Shown: positions 16,130-23,308 of the stretch, one piece after another
Layout of the letters: every line of letters starts with the position of its first letter
Numbering within the stretch: position 1 is the first letter of the stretch
NCBI GenBank assembly: GCA_035630195.1
Contig: DASQLD010000163.1
Span: forward strand, 1-33,346
Source: DASQDN01 sp035630195
Lineage (GTDB): Bacteria; Acidobacteriota; Terriglobia; Bryobacterales; Bryobacteraceae
Length of the DNA: 33,346 bases
Reading direction: 5' to 3'
Notes under the pieces: generated by a model
Told to the model about the DNA's origin: nothing
The model's input: only the letters and a program-made list of their open reading frames with translations
Databases searched by the model: none
Translations under genes and position numbers: made by a program

Positions 16130-16669
16130 ATGCGACAAATCTATATCACCGATCGGACGGGTTGCCGCGATCTCTTAAACTGCATGGTCCGAGCGGCGGA
16201 CAGTGGCGTCGAATTCATCCAGATTCGCGAGAAGGATCTCACCGGACGAGACTTGCTCTATTTAGTGGATAGCGCCGTCCGAGCGTTGACGCGCTGGCCG
16301 GTCAAAATTTTGGTGAATTCCAGAGTGGATATTGCGTTGGCAGTTGGCGCTCATGGTGTCCATCTGGCGAGTGACGCGGTACGGGCAGAGGTTTGGAGGC
16401 GGGTGGTTCCTTCGGGCTTCATAATCGGTCAGTCATGCCATTCAATAGATGACGTTCGCGCGGCAGGGGCGGCGGATTTCCTGCTCTTCGGCCCCGTATT
16501 TGCGACCCCGGGGAAGGGACCAGCGGTCGGCCTGGAAGCGCTTCGATCCGCTGCTGAAATCTCAACAGCGCCTGTTTATGCGCTCGGTGGGATTACCAGA
16601 GAAAATGCTGAATCGTGCGTACTCGCGGGAGCTGCGGGGATTGCGGCCATTCGCATGTTTCAACGCTGA
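16130..16669 (+). CDS. thiE: Thiamine phosphate synthase / TenI family protein
   Basis: A TIM-barrel protein of 179 residues, shorter than the typical 200-220 of ThiE. Seen motifs are QIYITDR at the start, EFIQIREKDL (the phosphate/pyrimidine-binding strand), VKILVNSRVDIALAVGAHGV, HLASD, the GQSCHS strand, DFLLFGPVFATPGKG, and the phosphate-binding VYALGGI with GAAGIAAIRMF at the end. ThiE joins HMP-pyrophosphate and thiazole phosphate to thiamine phosphate, while TenI is a related aromatase; the sequence alone does not separate them well. Short length and the absence of other thiamine genes nearby make the TenI alternative worth keeping. It is the last gene of the forward run that begins with the serine hydrolase or PfpI gene. 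Confidence 0.8.
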   Translation: MRQIYITDRTGCRDLLNCMVRAADSGVEFIQIREKDLTGRDLLYLVDSAVRALTRWPVKILVNSRVDIALAVGAHGVHLASDAVRAEVWRRVVPSGFIIGQSCHSIDDVRAAGAADFLLFGPVFATPGKGPAVGLEALRSAAEISTAPVYALGGITRENAESCVLAGAAGIAAIRMFQR

Positions 16670-16691
16670 GACTTGTGAAGCCGGCTAATGA

Positions 16692-16955
16692 TTATCCCCT
16701 CGCGTGGCGAGATTGAGGAAGCTGTTCGTACAGAAAGTGAGTGCGGATGTGTTTGCCGAAGTAGGCGCCTTTCGAGTCGGCATCCAAAAAGTCTCGATAC
16801 TGTTGAGGAGGGAAATCGAAGTACCGATAAATCTCCCCACTTTGGAATCGCAGATACAGCCATCTGCGCTGAGCTACATACGCCACCGCTTGCAGGACAC
16901 TGGAGTCGAGCGACACCCAGTCGATCGGGTTGGGCATTTGGATCAGCCGTCCCAT
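16692..16955 (-). CDS. KTSC-domain small protein
   Basis: An 87-residue protein matching the KTSC domain: DWVSLDSSVLQAVAYVAQRR, WLYLRFQSGEIYRYFDFPPQ, then YRDFLDADSKGAYFGKHIRT. The domain is a small beta-rich module of unknown biochemical role, named from Lys-Thr-Ser-Cys residues seen in some members; here the equivalent of the first is SKGAYF, so the name-giving tetrad is not intact. I start it at the ATG preceded by GAGG four bases upstream; an ATG six codons later (MPNPIDW) is the alternative. The open frame extends further upstream, but that part has no resemblance to the family. It converges on the thiE gene with a 22-base gap. Confidence 0.75.
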   Translation of the reverse strand: MGRLIQMPNPIDWVSLDSSVLQAVAYVAQRRWLYLRFQSGEIYRYFDFPPQQYRDFLDADSKGAYFGKHIRTHFLYEQLPQSRHARG

Positions 16956-16989
16956 GCATCCTCGAGTGATTCTGCCGTTGACGCCGCGG

Positions 16990-17160
16990 TCATGCCACAG
17001 TCCATCTTGATCGGATGAGCAGCAATTTGAGCCGATACGTATCGCCGGTAAGCTTCCGGCCAGGCCATCCAATTTCGCCCTGCCAATCAAATTGTACATC
17101 GCCGCCGATGTCCAATTTTTCGACAGCTTCGCCGCTTCGACCCTCAGTTTCGCCACTCAT
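16990..17160 (-). CDS. Possible small protein of 56 residues
   Basis: An ATG-started frame encoding MSGETEGRSGEAVEKLDIGG and then a stretch rich in alternating hydrophobic and charged residues (DVQFDWQGEIGWPGRK, then LKLLLIRSRWTVA). Codon choice resembles the neighbouring genes, and the frame sits upstream of the KTSC gene on the same strand with a 34-base gap, which would suit a two-gene unit. There is no recognised domain and no strong ribosome binding site. The competing frame over the same bases (the extension of the KTSC frame) looks less protein-like. It is unrecognised and could be a chance frame. Confidence 0.35.
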   Translation of the reverse strand: MSGETEGRSGEAVEKLDIGGDVQFDWQGEIGWPGRKLTGDTYRLKLLLIRSRWTVA

Positions 17161-17241
17161 GGTCTCATCTGATCGGCCCTCAAAGGCTCGCACGTAAAGA
17201 ACTCATCGAAGAGGAAGGCTTTTCACTCTGCCTTTGTGACG

Positions 17242-20200
17242 TCACTGCCAGAACCCACCATCCACCCAGTGCGTCAAGCGCGCATCAGTGTCGAAAGCAT
17301 TTACGTAAAACTTCAAATTCGCTGGCAAATTGCCGGGGGTCCTCTCTACAGAGAAGCTTACATATCCGTTCCCGTTGCTGAATGCGTTCACCAGATCGTA
17401 GGTATGAACGGTGCAACGACTGTTGATCAGCCCGCCTGTGTTTACCGTACGCCAGCCGAGCAGTATGGTTCCCGAATCATCTATCAGGTTGAGCGCTCGT
17501 CCGTTGGGAGAGTACACGATATGGCAATACTTATCTGACGAAATCGTATCCGTGATCCGAAGGTGAATCAGGTCAATTTTGGCGAGAGAGGTAGAGTGAG
17601 AGTATCCTATCCGAACATTGACACTGTTCTCGTCTGCCCGCGTGAAGGACAGGCTAGCGACACGAGGTCCCGAATTCGTCTGCGTTCCTGCTGGATTCAA
17701 CCAGTTTCCGAACTGAGTCATCCCCGTCCATTTACCGGTTACGTCGAGCGATTGAATGAATGTCGCCGCCACGGGACTCATAGCGCTTGTTAGCTGAATA
17801 GGCGCCGTGAAAGTCAGGACCTGTCCATTGATTGAGGCGACCGCTTTGCTGACATCCACTGAGCATCTGCTGTTGGACAGTTTGATGGCATGGGGCGAGA
17901 TCACAACACCGGAGATAGGCCCGAGCCAATCATTTCCAGCATCGTTGATCAGGCGGACACCATTGCTGATGCGGTTGTATTCGACGAGGCAAGACCCCGC
18001 TGCCGTGAACTGAACCACGTTTGGTGTGGGAAGAATCAGAATATACCCGAGATAGTGTCCGTTCGCGCCGTTCGGATGACGGAACTGTCCAGTCAGTGTC
18101 ACGTTTTGGTTTGATCCCGTCCGGGGCTGTAGATCCGTCACGGAGGGTCCCTGCGGGGCTACCGCGCTCAACTGAATCTGCCCTCGTAGCTGGAACCCCG
18201 AATCACCTCCACTGAAGTCGATTGCCCGAAGATAAAGATTCTTCGCTCCATGGAACGTGTTGAAGTCCACTGGAATTTTGAAGGTTATCTGTTGGCCGGT
18301 CGTCGAAACGTATTCGAAAGCATTCGAGTTTGTCGCGCACTGTGAATTCACCATGTAGCGGTTCGAGATCATGTAGGCGCCCAACCAATCGACGCCGGAA
18401 TCGGTCATCAGCCGCACGACGCGGCTTTGGGGATCAATTGCGATGTAGCAGGCGTTGGCCGTGGAGAGGGACTCGCCGATCAGAAGCTCGGCCGTAGCGA
18501 AATTCGAGAGCCCGTCCGGGTCGTTCATTGTGACAGTGAAGATCGTTGGGTTCTGGCCGCTCGCCGTGACGGAAACTGCCTGCGGTAAGCGATTCGTATG
18601 GGTGACCGTAGTCGTTCCGAAAGCCTTGAAAAGGGAGTCACCGCCCGAACTGTCAATACCGCGTGCTGTCACGAACACAGTACCCTCTGCATTTGCCTGG
18701 AAAACCAGTGGGATTGCAACGGTCAGAGTTGCATCGGCAGCTTGTATCGTGATTCCCTGCGGATTGATCGCGCAATAGGGATTTCTTTGCCATCCTGATC
18801 CTTCAGTGAAAAGCTCCAGTTGGTCGAGAGAGGCTGTTTTGCCGTTAACGTCAATGGTGACTCGACAGGTTTTTGCTTCACCTCCGTCCAGGTTCAGAAT
18901 TACCGTTTTGAGGCTCGAAGCGCCTTCGTTGTCTCTTATAACAAGGGTGATGGTTTGATTCGATCCCGATCTTACAACGGGAGCTATCGAAACCGATTCC
19001 ACAACGGGAGCGCTTTGCGTAGAACCGAACGTCAGATGATCCGAGTAAACGAAATCGAGAACTCCATCCCCATTGACATCCTGGAACGTGCTGAATGACG
19101 CCGCGTCGGCGGCCACAGTTGTCGAGGACGGGAAACCTCCGCGGCCATTGCCTAGCTTGGCTGCTAAAAGGCCCTGAGTGCTTCCGATGGCATCCAAATT
19201 CCCATCGCCATTGAGATCGAATAAGTCTATGAACGTGAACTCGGGGCCAAAGTCGATAGGTGTTGCCGCTAAGAAACTTCCCGCGCCGGTTCCGAGCCGG
19301 ATTAAACCATTGAAAAGCAAATCGGGCTTCCCGTCTGCATTGAGGTCGCCTGCTCTCAGCGTCCCGACATCTGTAGCGCCGCAGTCATCCCCATCCACGT
19401 AGCTGCCGCCATTACTCACTAGTAGCCTGCAACCCATCTTGTAAAACAACACCGTACCCCGGAACCAGAGGTCGCTCGCGAAATCGAGAATACCGTCTCC
19501 GTTGGCATCTCCGATCGCACCCTTAGGGTCAGACATGCCACCAACAATGGTGAACTGTCCCTTACCGTCTCCAAACAGAATCGTCATCGTTGGGCCGTTA
19601 TAAGAGGAAAAGGAGAAGGTAGAAAGAGCCAGATCTGCCGCGCCATCTCGGTTGAAGTCCCCAGACGCTGATGTGGGGCCGTAGCCCAGGCTCCAGACTG
19701 GGAATGATCCGATTGGCGTTGTCGCCAATACGGTTTGGGTGAACCCTGCTGATCCGTTGCCGGAGATTACTACGAGATTTTCGCGTTCGATCGCGGCCAC
19801 GTCCGTCCTGCCGTCGCTGTTGAAGTCCGCCACCCCTACAGGCGTTCGATCCAAGCCAATGTTGTATGGAATCGCCGTGCCATACGATCCGTTCGCTTGC
19901 ATCAACTCCACGACAACGATTGACTGCGTAAACCGGACCAGATCCACTCGTCCGTCGCCATTAACATCAGCTAAAACAGGAAAAGCGAACTCAAACTGCT
20001 TAGTGGCTCCGGTGCTCTGAGGCACAATCGCTTGTACTTCGACCAAGGCATCGGTCGAGATGCTAAGCAAATGTGTACTGTTGCCGCGGAATGCCGCTCT
20101 CACCCGATGCCGACCACCGGTCACGAAGGAAGTAACGATAGTAGCCTTGCCGTTGTTCAGCGCGGCGCTTCCCAGTGCCCGATATTCATCCGTAAACGCG

Positions 20201-20397
20201 ACATATCCATTGCCCGGATTAGGTGACACAGTCGCTGTGATGGTCACTGGAACTCCCGCCCTGGCGGGCGCGAGCGGTGTCACGGCTGTCGTTGTTGCCG
20301 TCTGTGCAGCGCACATAGACGCCAAGATTGGCGCGAGCGCGGATGTTTTCAGGAATACGGATCGTAGGGACATGTTTCGCAGGGCGTTCAATAGCAT
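17242..20397 (-). CDS. Large secreted FG-GAP/VCBS repeat protein with Ig-like and cysteine-pair modules
   Basis: A 1051-residue exported protein. A signal peptide ends near residue 31 (LAPILASMCAAQ). Residues about 35-122 form an Ig-like (Big_3-type) domain. Residues about 135-455 carry seven calcium-loop repeats of the form DxNxDGxxD: DVNGDGRVD at 144, DFNSDGRTD at 191, DFNRDGAAD at 247, DANGDGILD at 297, DLNADGKPD at 351, DLNGDGNLD at 394 and DVNGDGVLD at 440, predicting an integrin-like beta propeller. Residues about 463-1051 are four diverged modules each holding a cysteine pair. The protein should be cell-surface or secreted and act in binding rather than catalysis (inference). It lies 42 bases downstream of the TPR gene and is probably third in that operon. 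An ATG eight codons later would also give a good signal peptide. No ribosome binding site decides between them. Confidence 0.88.
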   Translation of the reverse strand: MLLNALRNMSLRSVFLKTSALAPILASMCAAQTATTTAVTPLAPARAGVPVTITATVSPNPGNGYVAFTDEYRALGSAALNNGKATIVTSFVTGGRHRVRAAFRGNSTHLLSISTDALVEVQAIVPQSTGATKQFEFAFPVLADVNGDGRVDLVRFTQSIVVVELMQANGSYGTAIPYNIGLDRTPVGVADFNSDGRTDVAAIERENLVVISGNGSAGFTQTVLATTPIGSFPVWSLGYGPTSASGDFNRDGAADLALSTFSFSSYNGPTMTILFGDGKGQFTIVGGMSDPKGAIGDANGDGILDFASDLWFRGTVLFYKMGCRLLVSNGGSYVDGDDCGATDVGTLRAGDLNADGKPDLLFNGLIRLGTGAGSFLAATPIDFGPEFTFIDLFDLNGDGNLDAIGSTQGLLAAKLGNGRGGFPSSTTVAADAASFSTFQDVNGDGVLDFVYSDHLTFGSTQSAPVVESVSIAPVVRSGSNQTITLVIRDNEGASSLKTVILNLDGGEAKTCRVTIDVNGKTASLDQLELFTEGSGWQRNPYCAINPQGITIQAADATLTVAIPLVFQANAEGTVFVTARGIDSSGGDSLFKAFGTTTVTHTNRLPQAVSVTASGQNPTIFTVTMNDPDGLSNFATAELLIGESLSTANACYIAIDPQSRVVRLMTDSGVDWLGAYMISNRYMVNSQCATNSNAFEYVSTTGQQITFKIPVDFNTFHGAKNLYLRAIDFSGGDSGFQLRGQIQLSAVAPQGPSVTDLQPRTGSNQNVTLTGQFRHPNGANGHYLGYILILPTPNVVQFTAAGSCLVEYNRISNGVRLINDAGNDWLGPISGVVISPHAIKLSNSRCSVDVSKAVASINGQVLTFTAPIQLTSAMSPVAATFIQSLDVTGKWTGMTQFGNWLNPAGTQTNSGPRVASLSFTRADENSVNVRIGYSHSTSLAKIDLIHLRITDTISSDKYCHIVYSPNGRALNLIDDSGTILLGWRTVNTGGLINSRCTVHTYDLVNAFSNGNGYVSFSVERTPGNLPANLKFYVNAFDTDARLTHWVDGGFWQ
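17245..19011 (-). repeat. Four diverged ~140-155-residue protein repeats with paired cysteines
   Basis: Within the C-terminal half of the FG-GAP protein each module has an ordered signature: a first cysteine after a polar strand, a LINDAG..WLG-like motif, an NSxC motif with the second cysteine, a strand-rich segment, and often an aromatic or IDSSGGDS-like ending. Cysteine pairs are at residues 511/542, 650/687, 803/845 and 958/995, so spacing within a module is 31-42 residues. The motif LMTDSGVDWLG, LINDAGNDWLG and LIDDSGTILLG is shared by modules 2-4, and NSQC/NSRC by the same three. Module 1 is the most diverged. Disulfides within each module are likely. Confidence 0.75.
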
Positions 20398-20439
20398 AGC
20401 GAAAACGCCAGCCGGGAGCGGACATGGCCTTGATGTGAC

Positions 20440-21435
20440 CTATCGAAACGGACGTGATTGGGGCAATTCAAGCAGTTCGGGTTTGTTCCGCCGCAGTCGC
20501 AGCGAGAGTTCCTTCTCCTGTTGCGCGCGTTTCTCATCGCCGCGCCGGAAGTAAAGCTGGGAGAGCAGGAGATGCGGCTGCGGGTGCTGCGCATCAATCT
20601 TCGCTGTCTCTTCCAATACGCGCAACGCTTCGTCCCACCGCTTCAGAGACATCAACGCGCGGGCGAGTTCCAAGCGAGCCGGGAGGTAGTCATTGCGGAT
20701 TCGAATTGCAGATTCGAGATGCGGGATGCTCTCTTGGGCTCGACCTTGTTTCAGCAAGAGATCTCCGTAGAAGTACCGTGGTTCTTCATAGAGTGGATCC
20801 AACTCCATCGCACGATGGAGGCTCTGCAGACTCTCCTCGACACGCCCTAGTTTCTGCAAATGAAATCCGTACTCGAAATGCGCCCGAGCCTCCTGAGGAA
20901 ATCGCTGGACTGCCTGTGACGCAATCTCGAAAGCGCGCGCGTAATCGCCCGCATCCTGAAGCGCTTTGATCGCGAGGAAGTAGAGGTTCGGCAGCGCGGG
21001 ATTGAGGGATAGCGCTCGCTTGGCTGTGCGCGCCGCATCCTCGTAATAGTGACCTTTGCCGTATTCTACGATCATCGCCTGAAGCAGCCGGAGGCTATTC
21101 GGTTGAAGAGTTTCCGCTGTCCTCCACGCACGCAATGCAGCGTCTATTTTTCCGAGCCGGCTGTTAGCCGCTCCTAGTAGATAGTGACTGTTGAAATCGT
21201 TCGGGGAGATCTGAGCTGCTTTTTCTAAAAATTCGCAGGCTTGCTCGAAGCGCTCTAACGAATAGTTCAAGTAGCCGAGATTGAAGAGTGCGGGGAAGAA
21301 CTTGGGCGACTGGACAATGGCGCGCTGCCACAGTTTCTCCGCTTCGGCCGTATTTCCACTCTTGGCTAGTCGCTGGGCTTCGTCGGTTAATTCTGCCGCA
21401 GTTTGAAAAAGCAATATTGCGAACAGCCAAGTCAT
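20440..21435 (-). CDS. TPR-repeat protein, probably exported
   Basis: A 331-residue protein made almost wholly of tetratricopeptide repeats. The N-terminus MTWLFAILLFQTAAEL looks like a short signal peptide or membrane anchor. About eight repeats follow, with clear examples at AEAEKLWQRAIVQSPKFFPA, ACEFLEKAAQISPNDFNSHY, SLQSLHRAMELDPLYEEPRY and ALRVLEETAKIDAQHPQPHL. TPR arrays bind partner proteins and have no catalysis of their own. Its ATG overlaps the stop of the upstream CRTAC1 gene by four bases, indicating coupled translation and a shared process. The C-terminus is basic and polar. Partners are unknown, but the CRTAC1 protein and the FG-GAP protein are the obvious candidates. Confidence 0.88.
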   Translation of the reverse strand: MTWLFAILLFQTAAELTDEAQRLAKSGNTAEAEKLWQRAIVQSPKFFPALFNLGYLNYSLERFEQACEFLEKAAQISPNDFNSHYLLGAANSRLGKIDAALRAWRTAETLQPNSLRLLQAMIVEYGKGHYYEDAARTAKRALSLNPALPNLYFLAIKALQDAGDYARAFEIASQAVQRFPQEARAHFEYGFHLQKLGRVEESLQSLHRAMELDPLYEEPRYFYGDLLLKQGRAQESIPHLESAIRIRNDYLPARLELARALMSLKRWDEALRVLEETAKIDAQHPQPHLLLSQLYFRRGDEKRAQQEKELSLRLRRNKPELLELPQSRPFR

Positions 21436-23171
21436 TGCGAGGAACCGGATCCCTCGACGAGTTCAGAAATTCGATCAATGGTTAGATCAGTAAACCGCTC
21501 GACAAACCCACTTGGCCATCGAACCGTGACTTCGTCCACCCTACTCGCTTGTCCCAGACCAAAATGCAAGCGGAAGTCGCTTTGCGATAGGAAACTGGAC
21601 TGACTGAGCAGCGGCAACGTTTGCTTGCGGCCTCCGGCGGACATTGTTACGATCGCTCCAATTGCAGACCGATTAGATTTCGTCCCTCGTAAGCGAAGCT
21701 GGATCCAGTGCGCGCCTGGTCCCAAATCATTTCGCAGCAACGATGGGCTCTCACCCATATTGACGACGATCGCATCCATGTCGCCATCGTTATCAAAGTC
21801 GCCGAATGCGGCGCCGCGGCTGCTGGCCTTTTTTGCGAGGCCGGTCCCACCGATATGGCTGACGTCTTCGAAACGGCCGCCGCCGAGGTTCCGATAGACT
21901 AGCCTAGGATTGCGGTACGATTCCACGATCTTGGCGTTGTCAATTTCAGGATAGACATGTCCGTTCACCTGAAACACGTCCTGCAAACCGTCATTATCGA
22001 GATCAACTAATCCAATGCCCCAGGCAACGTATTGAGGATTGACCGCCAGGCCTGCCCTGACTACTTCGTCCTCAAAGATGCCTCTTCCCTGGTTACGGTA
22101 CACGTTCGGATAATCACCAGCGAAATTGGTCTTGATGAGATCCAGCGAACCGTCGCCATCGAGATCGCCAACCGCTACTCCCATGCCGCCTTGCTCGTGC
22201 CCATGCTCATTGAAAGCGAGACCAGCCTCTGTGGCAAGCTCGTCGAAAGTACCGTCTTTGTTGTTGCGGAAGTAGAGGCTCGGTGTAGAGTCACATGCCA
22301 CATAGATATCAATCCAGCCGTCCTGGTTGAGATCGGCGGCGACAGACGTGAAGGCGTAGAAGCCTTTGGCTTTGCGGATGCCCGATGCATTCGAGACGTC
22401 ATCGAAGGTTCCGTCACCACGATTGCGGTAGAGTGTGGCTGATCCAAACGGAAGTCCGCGAGGACCACAGAACACGGGAACGCCCTTCCACTGGCAGTTT
22501 GCGCCTTTGCCTGGCAACGGGGTTCGAGCTGGATCAAACTGCTGATAACTTGTCACGAAGAGATCAAGATTGCCATCTCTGTCGTAATCGAGGAATGTAC
22601 AACCCGAACTCCATTCTTTCTCCGGTCCGGTGACGCTCGCCTGCGATGCGACGTCGGTAAACTTGCCACCGTTGTTGTGATAGAGCGCGTTTGGACCCCA
22701 GTAGGTCACAAACAGATCGGTCTTTCCATCGTTGTCGTAATCCCCAGCGCAGACACCGGAGCCCCATCCTGCTCGTTTCAGGCCGGCGTCTGAACTGACG
22801 TCGACAAACGAGCCATCTCTCTGGTTGCGGAACAGGTAGCTATGGGGTTCGGAACCTTTTGGAAAGCCTTCCAATCGCGAACCATTTACCAGGAAGATGT
22901 CGAGCCAGCCATCGTGATCGACATCGACAAATGCGGCGCCCGTTCCGTTCGCTTCGATGATGTACTTCTTGGAATCCGAATTTCCGACCGTTAGTAAGGC
23001 GTGATTGAGACCCGCCGTCGCGGCGACATCTTTGAACTTGGCCTGAAAAGCCCTGCCTGAAAACGCCGGCTTTGGCTCAGGCGCTGCCCCGCGGTTGATG
23101 ACGCCTTGCGCGTGAGCCGCCGCGCTAAGTACAGATAAGCCGATTAGAGCACGGGTAAATGCGGCCGGCAC
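21432..23171 (-). CDS. CRTAC1-family protein (FG-GAP repeats plus ASPIC/UnbV domain), secreted
   Basis: A 579-residue exported protein when started at GTG 23171, which gives a signal peptide (PAAFTRALIGLSVLSAAAHA). The body carries FG-GAP/VCBS repeats with calcium-loop sequences such as DVDHDGWLD, DYDNDGKTD, DYDRDGNLD, DLNQDGWID, DLDGDGSLD, DLDNDGLQD and DFDNDGDMD, predicting a beta propeller. The C-terminus is the ASPIC/UnbV domain (RSAIGAIVTMSAGGRKQTLP, then LSQSDFRLHFGLG and VTVRWPSG). Function is not established; related proteins are thought to be extracellular calcium-dependent binders. Upstream codons in the same frame extend to 23282, across the divergent promoter, and are rejected as start. 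A TTGGCC/TACGAT pair just upstream of the GTG, with a spacer of 15, might give a leaderless transcript, but it is weak. The stop overlaps the TPR start. Confidence 0.88.
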   Translation of the reverse strand: MPAAFTRALIGLSVLSAAAHAQGVINRGAAPEPKPAFSGRAFQAKFKDVAATAGLNHALLTVGNSDSKKYIIEANGTGAAFVDVDHDGWLDIFLVNGSRLEGFPKGSEPHSYLFRNQRDGSFVDVSSDAGLKRAGWGSGVCAGDYDNDGKTDLFVTYWGPNALYHNNGGKFTDVASQASVTGPEKEWSSGCTFLDYDRDGNLDLFVTSYQQFDPARTPLPGKGANCQWKGVPVFCGPRGLPFGSATLYRNRGDGTFDDVSNASGIRKAKGFYAFTSVAADLNQDGWIDIYVACDSTPSLYFRNNKDGTFDELATEAGLAFNEHGHEQGGMGVAVGDLDGDGSLDLIKTNFAGDYPNVYRNQGRGIFEDEVVRAGLAVNPQYVAWGIGLVDLDNDGLQDVFQVNGHVYPEIDNAKIVESYRNPRLVYRNLGGGRFEDVSHIGGTGLAKKASSRGAAFGDFDNDGDMDAIVVNMGESPSLLRNDLGPGAHWIQLRLRGTKSNRSAIGAIVTMSAGGRKQTLPLLSQSSFLSQSDFRLHFGLGQASRVDEVTVRWPSGFVERFTDLTIDRISELVEGSGSSQ

Positions 23172-23207
23172 GGGGCCATCGTAACACGGCAATAGATTGG
23201 CCAAACC

Positions 23208-23237
23208 TTTACAGTTATCGCTTACCTGGGATATACT
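23208..23237 (+). promoter_or_regulatory. Sigma-70-type promoter for the TonB-dependent receptor gene
   Basis: A -35 box TTTACA at 23208-23213 and a -10 box TATACT at 23232-23237 are separated by 18 bases, close to consensus. It lies in the divergent gap and would give a leader of about 65 bases before the ATG. Confidence 0.6.
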
Positions 23238-23293
23238 TCCGACACACTGATCGGGCTGGGTCCGATGCGATCCCACACTCACAATCTGACGTC

Positions 23294-23299
23294 AGGAGG
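23294..23299 (+). promoter_or_regulatory. Strong ribosome binding site for the TonB-dependent receptor
   Basis: AGGAGG is a perfect Shine-Dalgarno core nine bases before the ATG at 23309. It fixes that ATG as the start, against a longer open frame beginning at 23159 that would lack a signal peptide at its N-terminus. Confidence 0.8.
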
Positions 23300-23308
23300 C
23301 GCAAAGCG

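Noticed and set aside
16956..17156. Upstream extension of the KTSC protein to 154 residues
   Set aside because: The added residues show no similarity to the family, and a start with GAGG four bases upstream is available at 16955.
23172..23282. Upstream extension of the CRTAC1 protein
   Set aside because: It would cross the divergent promoter of the receptor gene and hide the signal peptide 37 residues inside the protein.
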